A stretch of 64,000 nucleotides of DNA from Stenotrophomonas maltophilia (lineage in GTDB: Bacteria > Pseudomonadota > Gammaproteobacteria > Xanthomonadales > Xanthomonadaceae), in the NCBI RefSeq assembly GCF_004920835.1, contig NZ_QFHO01000025.1, positions 1 through 64,000 of the forward strand. Direction: 5' to 3'. The notes under the pieces are model-generated. The model was given only the letters and a program-made list of their open reading frames with translations, did not search any database and was not told where the DNA came from. Shown here in pieces: positions 59,440-64,000 of the stretch (the first letter of the stretch is position 1; the number at the start of each line of letters is the position of its first letter). A program made the translations under genes and the position numbers.

Positions 59440-61350
59440 TCAATACACCGGCAGATCGATGTAGCTCGCCTGCGCCGCGCTGTGCCAGACCCGCTGCGTG
59501 GCCTTCTGGTAATCGCCCGGCTTGGCCAGGTAGATGTTCGGCACGTAGGTCTGCGGATTGCGGTCATACAGCGGGAACAGGCTGGACTGCACCTGCACCA
59601 TCACCCGGTGCCCCTTCTGGAAGGTGTGGTTGGCATTGGGCAGGTCGAAGCGATACGGCAGCACTTCGTTGGCGGCCAGCGCCTTCGGATCGCTGAAGCT
59701 CTCGCGGTAGCGGCCGCGGAAGATCGCCAGCGACACCGGCAGCTCGTAACCACCCATCTCCGGCGTCGACGCTTCCTGGTCCGGATACACGTCGATCAGC
59801 TTCACCACCCAGTCGCTGTCGGTGCCACTGGTCGACGCCTGCAGATGCACCACCGGTGCGCCGCCGATGCGCAGCGGCGCGGTCAGCGGTTCGGTGATGA
59901 AGGTCAGCACGTCCGGGCGACCATCGACGAAACGCTGATCCTTGACCAGCCAGGTGGTCCACATGTCGCGGTCACCGAAACGCACCGGGCGCGGCACGAA
60001 CGGCACCGGCTTGGCCGGGTCGGACACGTATTCCTCGAAGTCACCCTCGCCCGCCGCCGGCGCCTGGAACGCCAGCTTGCCGCCGGCACGCAGGTACAGC
60101 GGTTTGCTGCTGGCGGCACAGCCCTTGTCGCAGCTGCGCGGCCAACCCTTGAGGCGATCCCAATGGTTCTCGCCGGTGTTGTAGATCAGCACCGGCGGAG
60201 TGTCCGCCTTCGGCGCACCGTCCACCAGGTACTGGTCGAAGAACGGCTTGAGCACGTCACGGCGGAACTGCAGCGCGGTATCGCCATCGAACTTCAGCGC
60301 GCCCAGCTCGCTGCCGCTGTAGTTCACCTGGCTGTGCCGCCACGGGCCCATCACCAGGTAGTTGCGGTTGTTGCCGCTGTCGCGTCCTTCCATTGCCTGG
60401 TAGGCGTGGTTGGCACCCCACATGTCTTCCTGGTCCCACAGGCCCTGCAGCCACATGGTCGGCACCTTCAACGGAGTCTTCGCCATCACCGCGTCCAGCG
60501 CCTGGCCCTGCCAGAAGCCATCGTAGGCCGGGTGCTCGACCAGCTTCTTCCACCAGGTCAGCTGGTCCACGCCGGTGAAACGCGCGTAGTCCCCGGCCGA
60601 ACCGATGCGCAGGAAGGTGCTGTAGTCGTCGTAGCCGAGACTGGGCAACGGCGTGCCCTTGCCGCGCTTCTCGGTCTGCATCGCGAAGTAGTTGAAGTTG
60701 ACCTGGCGGAACGCGCCGTAGTTGAGCCAGTCATCGCCCATCCAGCCATCGACCATCGGGCTCTGCGGCGCAGCCACCTTCAGCGCCGGGTGCGGGTCGG
60801 TCAGCGCCATCACCACGGTGAAGCCCTCGTACGACGAGCCGAGCATGCCGACCTTGCCATTGCTCTCCGGCACGTTCTTCACCAGCCAGTCGATGGTGTC
60901 CCAGGCATCGGTGGAGTGGTCCACCTTGGTGTTGTTCAACGGCCCGCGCAGCGGCCGGGTCATCACGTAATCGCCTTCGGAGCCGTACTTGCCACGGATA
61001 TCCTGGAACACGCGGATATAGCCGCCGTCGACGAACACCTCGTCGCCCTGCGGCAGCAGGTCGCGCATGCGCGGCGAATCACTGCGGCTGGCGCGACCGG
61101 CAGCGTCGTAGGGCGTGCGGGTGAGCAGGATTGGCGCATTGCGCGCACCCTTGGGCACCACGATCACCGTATACAGCTTGGTGCCATCACGCATCGGCAC
61201 CATCACCACGCGCTTGTCGTAGTCACGACCGACATCGGGGGCAACGAAGGGCTTGCCGCTGATGTCCGGGGTCATCGGCGGGGTTTCGGTGGCCAGCACA
61301 GTGCTGGACAGGCAAAGGGCAATGGCTACAGCGACGGCACGCACACGCAT
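59440..61350 (-). CDS. alpha-amino acid ester hydrolase (CocE/NonD family)
   Basis: Exported serine hydrolase of 636 residues: signal peptide (VAIALCLSSTVLA), alpha/beta hydrolase with nucleophile GSSYEGFTVVMALTDPHPAL at about residue 170, acid in QGLWDQEDMWG, His in GPWRHSQVNY, and a C-terminal jelly-roll domain (GGAPVVHLQASTSGTDSDWV). It is highly similar to the Xanthomonas citri enzyme, which hydrolyses and makes amino-beta-lactams such as ampicillin and cephalexin from amino acid esters. GGAGG precedes ATG 61350. The physiological substrate is unknown. Confidence 0.9.
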   Translation of the reverse strand: MRVRAVAVAIALCLSSTVLATETPPMTPDISGKPFVAPDVGRDYDKRVVMVPMRDGTKLYTVIVVPKGARNAPILLTRTPYDAAGRASRSDSPRMRDLLPQGDEVFVDGGYIRVFQDIRGKYGSEGDYVMTRPLRGPLNNTKVDHSTDAWDTIDWLVKNVPESNGKVGMLGSSYEGFTVVMALTDPHPALKVAAPQSPMVDGWMGDDWLNYGAFRQVNFNYFAMQTEKRGKGTPLPSLGYDDYSTFLRIGSAGDYARFTGVDQLTWWKKLVEHPAYDGFWQGQALDAVMAKTPLKVPTMWLQGLWDQEDMWGANHAYQAMEGRDSGNNRNYLVMGPWRHSQVNYSGSELGALKFDGDTALQFRRDVLKPFFDQYLVDGAPKADTPPVLIYNTGENHWDRLKGWPRSCDKGCAASSKPLYLRAGGKLAFQAPAAGEGDFEEYVSDPAKPVPFVPRPVRFGDRDMWTTWLVKDQRFVDGRPDVLTFITEPLTAPLRIGGAPVVHLQASTSGTDSDWVVKLIDVYPDQEASTPEMGGYELPVSLAIFRGRYRESFSDPKALAANEVLPYRFDLPNANHTFQKGHRVMVQVQSSLFPLYDRNPQTYVPNIYLAKPGDYQKATQRVWHSAAQASYIDLPVY

Positions 61351-61506
61351 GGACAACCCCTCCCGGCAGGAAAGCATCAAGCCTACTCCTGCCTGGAGCC
61401 GTGAAGTGTGGGCGGGCTTTGCATTCTGCGGTGGATGCAGGCAGGACTGATGGCACATGTGCCCCTCACTTCCGCTGCGCTCGCCGGGCATGGCCCGGCG
61501 GATCCA

Positions 61507-61893
61507 TCAACCCGCTTGAACCTCATGCAGCGCCAGCCAGCGCCAGCGCCCTGCTTCCTGGCGCAGCACCGCCAGCGATTCCCGCCATACGGGTTTGCTG
61601 CCATCGATCAAATGCCCTTCGCGATAGCGCAGCACCGCCAGCGGCGAAGGCGCATCCACCGCCTGCACGGCGTCGATGGAAATCTGCAGCCCTGGACGCG
61701 CGCCATGGCCGCCCGCGAACAGCGCCTGCACGGCATTCCGGTCCAGCCTGCGACCCGCGATGCCGACCATGCTGAAGTCCGCGCAGAAATGCGCCATCAG
61801 ATCCTCCAGCGCGTCGGTGCCGGCGTCGGCACGGAACCAGGTCTGCAGCTTGTCGTGCAGGAGGTGGACTTCTTGTTCTGCGGTGGCAGCCAT
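61507..61893 (-). CDS. NTF2/SnoaL-like small protein
   Basis: Protein of 128 residues with the pattern of DUF4440/SnoaL-like cone folds (LQTWFRADAGTDALEDLMAH, SKPVWRESLAVLRQEAGRWR, WLALHEVQ). GGAG is 8 bases before the ATG, which overlaps the MFS stop by one base, so the two are co-translated. Function unknown. Confidence 0.7.
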   Translation of the reverse strand: MAATAEQEVHLLHDKLQTWFRADAGTDALEDLMAHFCADFSMVGIAGRRLDRNAVQALFAGGHGARPGLQISIDAVQAVDAPSPLAVLRYREGHLIDGSKPVWRESLAVLRQEAGRWRWLALHEVQAG

Positions 61894-63251
61894 CAGGTGT
61901 TCTCCGGTTGTGAAAGAGTGAGCAACTGCGGTCGGCGCAGCAGCGCCATCGGCAACAGTGTCAGTACCGCGGCCAGACCCAGCGCCACGCCGGTGGCGTG
62001 GGACGGCAGCCATTGCATGGCCAGTGCCAGCAGCAGCGCAATGGCGGCAGTACCGAGGCAGAAGCTGAGCTGGCGATTGAGATTCCAGAGGGCACTTGCG
62101 TCACCCAGCGCCTCACCCTCCACACCATGGAAGGCCAGCGTCTGCGCCGTACTGCTGCACAGGCTGCCGCCGGCGCCCATCAGCGCGAACAGCAGCCCGG
62201 CCAAGGCGACGTGCGGCTGCGGCAGCAGCGCCATCAACAGCAGGCCGCTGGCCTGCAGGACCATACCTGCACGCAACACCCTGGCTGCGCCGAAACGGGC
62301 CAGCAGGCGCTTGCTGGCTGTGATCGCAATAGCCGAGGCCAGCGCCCACGGCAGCATCAAGCCACCGATGCGTGCCGCGCTGTAACCCGCCTGGTGCAGC
62401 TGCAGGGTGCTGACCAGCTGGCTGCCGATGAACACACCGGGTACGGCCAGATAGACCAGCATCGCCAGCCGCAGCCCGCGATGGGACAGCAGCGACCAGC
62501 GCAGCAGTGGCTGCGCCTGCCTGCGTGCGTGGCGCAGGTGGGCCGCCGCCAGCAGCAATGCGATCAGCAGCAGTACGGCACCCGCGGCCCGATGGCCGGG
62601 TTCGCCCAGCCAGGTCAGCGCCAGCAGCAGCGCGCCCAGCGCCAGCATCGCGGTGGACAGCGCATAGGCCTGCAGGCGAGGTGCGCTACGCGCGTCATCG
62701 GCCGGCATCCACGCCAGCACCAGCCCGATTGCCGCCACCGCCAGCGGCAGGCTGGCCCACAGCACACCGCGCCAGGACAACCACTGCACCAGCAGCCCAC
62801 CGAGCGCGGGCGCCAGTGCCGGCACCAGCAGCGCCACCAGCAGGATGCGGCGGGTCAGCGCGCCACGTTGGTCGGGCGTGCAGTGCCGATACGCTGCCGC
62901 CTGTGCCACCGGAATCAGCAGGCCACCGGCCAGGCCCTGCAGCAGCCTCCACCCGAGCAGCCAGCCGATATTCGGCGCAGCCCCGGCCAATACGGCGGAG
63001 GCGGCGAACAGCAGCAACGCCGCCAGCAGCAAGCGGCGTTCACCACAGCGCGCGGCCAGCCAGGGCGCCAGCGGAATCACCACGCTCAGGCCCAGCATGT
63101 AGGCGGTGCCCACCCAGGCAAGCGTGCCGATGTCGGCGTGCAGCTCCGCCGCCAGCGCCGGATAGGCCACCGTGGCGATGAACATGTTGACCAGATCCAG
63201 GGCGAACACCAGCAGGAAGATCGCCTCATGGCGCAGGCGGGGGGACGGCAT
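61893..63251 (-). CDS. MFS drug-efflux transporter (DHA2-like)
   Basis: Transporter of 452 residues with about 12-14 membrane segments. LDLVNMFIATVAYPALAAEL resembles the motif D1 start of drug:H+ antiporters (Asp in helix 1), and APWLAARCGERRLLL motif A; RLLQGLAGGLLIPVAQA is motif B. GGAG precedes the ATG. Divergent from a LysR regulator, so probably inducible. Confidence 0.83.
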   Translation of the reverse strand: MPSPRLRHEAIFLLVFALDLVNMFIATVAYPALAAELHADIGTLAWVGTAYMLGLSVVIPLAPWLAARCGERRLLLAALLLFAASAVLAGAAPNIGWLLGWRLLQGLAGGLLIPVAQAAAYRHCTPDQRGALTRRILLVALLVPALAPALGGLLVQWLSWRGVLWASLPLAVAAIGLVLAWMPADDARSAPRLQAYALSTAMLALGALLLALTWLGEPGHRAAGAVLLLIALLLAAAHLRHARRQAQPLLRWSLLSHRGLRLAMLVYLAVPGVFIGSQLVSTLQLHQAGYSAARIGGLMLPWALASAIAITASKRLLARFGAARVLRAGMVLQASGLLLMALLPQPHVALAGLLFALMGAGGSLCSSTAQTLAFHGVEGEALGDASALWNLNRQLSFCLGTAAIALLLALAMQWLPSHATGVALGLAAVLTLLPMALLRRPQLLTLSQPENT

Positions 63252-63327
63252 CGGTGGCGCTCCAGCAGGGAAGCGGCCAGCATGCCGCCAGTGCTTTGTT
63301 GTAAAAACACGACGGCAGCTGCAACAC

Positions 63328-63346
63328 TGTCAAACCTGTTTTGACA
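63328..63346. promoter_or_regulatory. LysR-type dyad
   Basis: TGTCAAA-CCTGT-TTTGACA, a 7-5-7 dyad with the T-N11-A pattern of LysR boxes, in the 105-base gap between the divergent MFS and LysR starts and 10 bases before the LysR ATG. Confidence 0.65.
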
Positions 63347-63356
63347 ATGGATCGCC

Positions 63357-64000
63357 ATGGTCAGCCTCGATCGCTTCGATATCTTCCGTGCCGTGGTCGA
63401 GGCCGGCAGCCTGACCGCCGCCGCCGACCGCCTGGGCCTGAGCCGCGCAGTGGTCAGCTTCAACCTGAAGCGGCTGGAACAGGAGCTGGGCGTGACCCTG
63501 TTGCTGCGCAGTACGCGCCACCTGGCCCTGACCGAGGCCGGCGAACAGTTCCTCCAACACTGCGTGCAGGCGCTGGATGCCGCGCAGGCGGCGATCGATG
63601 CCGCGCGCCGCGACCAGCACCAGCTGCAGGGCGTGCTGCGCCTGACCACTACGCCGGAGTACGCCCAGCTACGCTTGATTCCTGCGTTGGAGGCGTTCCG
63701 TGCGCGGCATCCGGCCCTGCAGCTGCACCTGTCGACCTCACCGGCACCGGCCGACCTGATTCCCGAACGCTTCGATCTGGCGATCCGCCTCGGCCGCCTG
63801 CCGGACTCAGGGCTGCATGCCAGCGAACTGGAACGCCATCCACTATCCGCGGTGGCGGCTCCGTCCCTGCTGGCCCGCCTGTCCTCTGTCGATGCTGCCG
63901 ACGACCCCGTGCAGCTGGGCACCCTGCCCCGCCTCGGCTATCCGCGCCTGGCCGACGTGCCGGTGGTCGCGCCCGACGGCAGCGACGCACTGTTTGCCAC
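63357..64000 (+). CDS. LysR-family regulator (3' end outside window)
   Basis: The frame opens with ATG at 63357 and is still open at the window end (about 214 residues seen). N-terminal helix-turn-helix: FDIFRAVVEAGSLTAAADRL, SRAVVSFNLKRLEQELGVTL; effector domain begins about residue 90 (GVLRLTTTPEYAQLRLIPAL). It resembles the AaeR/DsdC-like group. Divergent from the MFS/NTF2 operon, its likely target. Confidence 0.85.
   Translation, partial: MVSLDRFDIFRAVVEAGSLTAAADRLGLSRAVVSFNLKRLEQELGVTLLLRSTRHLALTEAGEQFLQHCVQALDAAQAAIDAARRDQHQLQGVLRLTTTPEYAQLRLIPALEAFRARHPALQLHLSTSPAPADLIPERFDLAIRLGRLPDSGLHASELERHPLSAVAAPSLLARLSSVDAADDPVQLGTLPRLGYPRLADVPVVAPDGSDALFA

Overview
The window is high-GC gammaproteobacterial chromosome. 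It most resembles Stenotrophomonas (S. maltophilia group). The reasons are the GTAG-headed short palindromes (SMAG-type repeats) scattered between genes, the many TonB-dependent receptors, the codon use, and close resemblance of several products to Xanthomonas/Stenotrophomonas families such as the alpha-amino acid ester hydrolase. No rRNA, tRNA, CRISPR array, phage or insertion sequence was seen. Gene density is high and operons are mostly short.

Layout. 1-12 kb: the 3' part of a heme-type TonB receptor with an STN domain, an mdtJI-like polyamine exporter pair with a divergent LysR gene, an M14 carboxypeptidase, a Fur-box-preceded FecA-like receptor, a CLC protein, an MgtC protein, and a MerR/methyltransferase divergent pair. 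12.3-33.2 kb is a surface-adhesion region. On the minus strand an AraC regulator, a 1780-residue trimeric autotransporter adhesin and a BamE/OmpA hybrid lipoprotein (TpgA-like) follow one another. On the plus strand a complete tad/cpa locus (flp, cpaA, tadE, cpaB, cpaC, cpaE, cpaF, tadB, tadC, tadD, DUF3613, tadG) builds a Flp type IVb pilus and is followed by a DUF2968 gene. A sigma-54-like promoter and a 33-codon ORF lie in the long flp leader.

33-50 kb is a mixed region: a truncated alpha/beta hydrolase, a secreted BAAT-family hydrolase, a LytTR two-component pair, an ankyrin lipoprotein/amidohydrolase operon facing a LysR regulator, a cytosine-deaminase-like amidohydrolase, several lipoproteins, a third TonB receptor, a GNAT gene, a CDP-diacylglycerol pyrophosphatase and an I78-type inhibitor lipoprotein. 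50.9-56.5 kb is a lactate-use operon, lldP-lldR-lldD-dld, with two TGGT-N3-ACCA operators upstream of lldP. 56.5-64 kb: a second MgtC protein, a short-chain dehydrogenase, a PchR-like AraC regulator, an alpha-amino acid ester hydrolase, an NTF2-like/MFS pair and the 5' part of a divergent LysR gene.

The most interesting unit is the paired adhesion region. The adhesin and its probable peptidoglycan-anchoring partner are encoded head-to-tail with their own AraC regulator and face a tad pilus locus. Both halves carry repeat tracts (99-bp units in the adhesin, a GCCGCT tract in the TadD lipoprotein) that could change length without breaking the frame.
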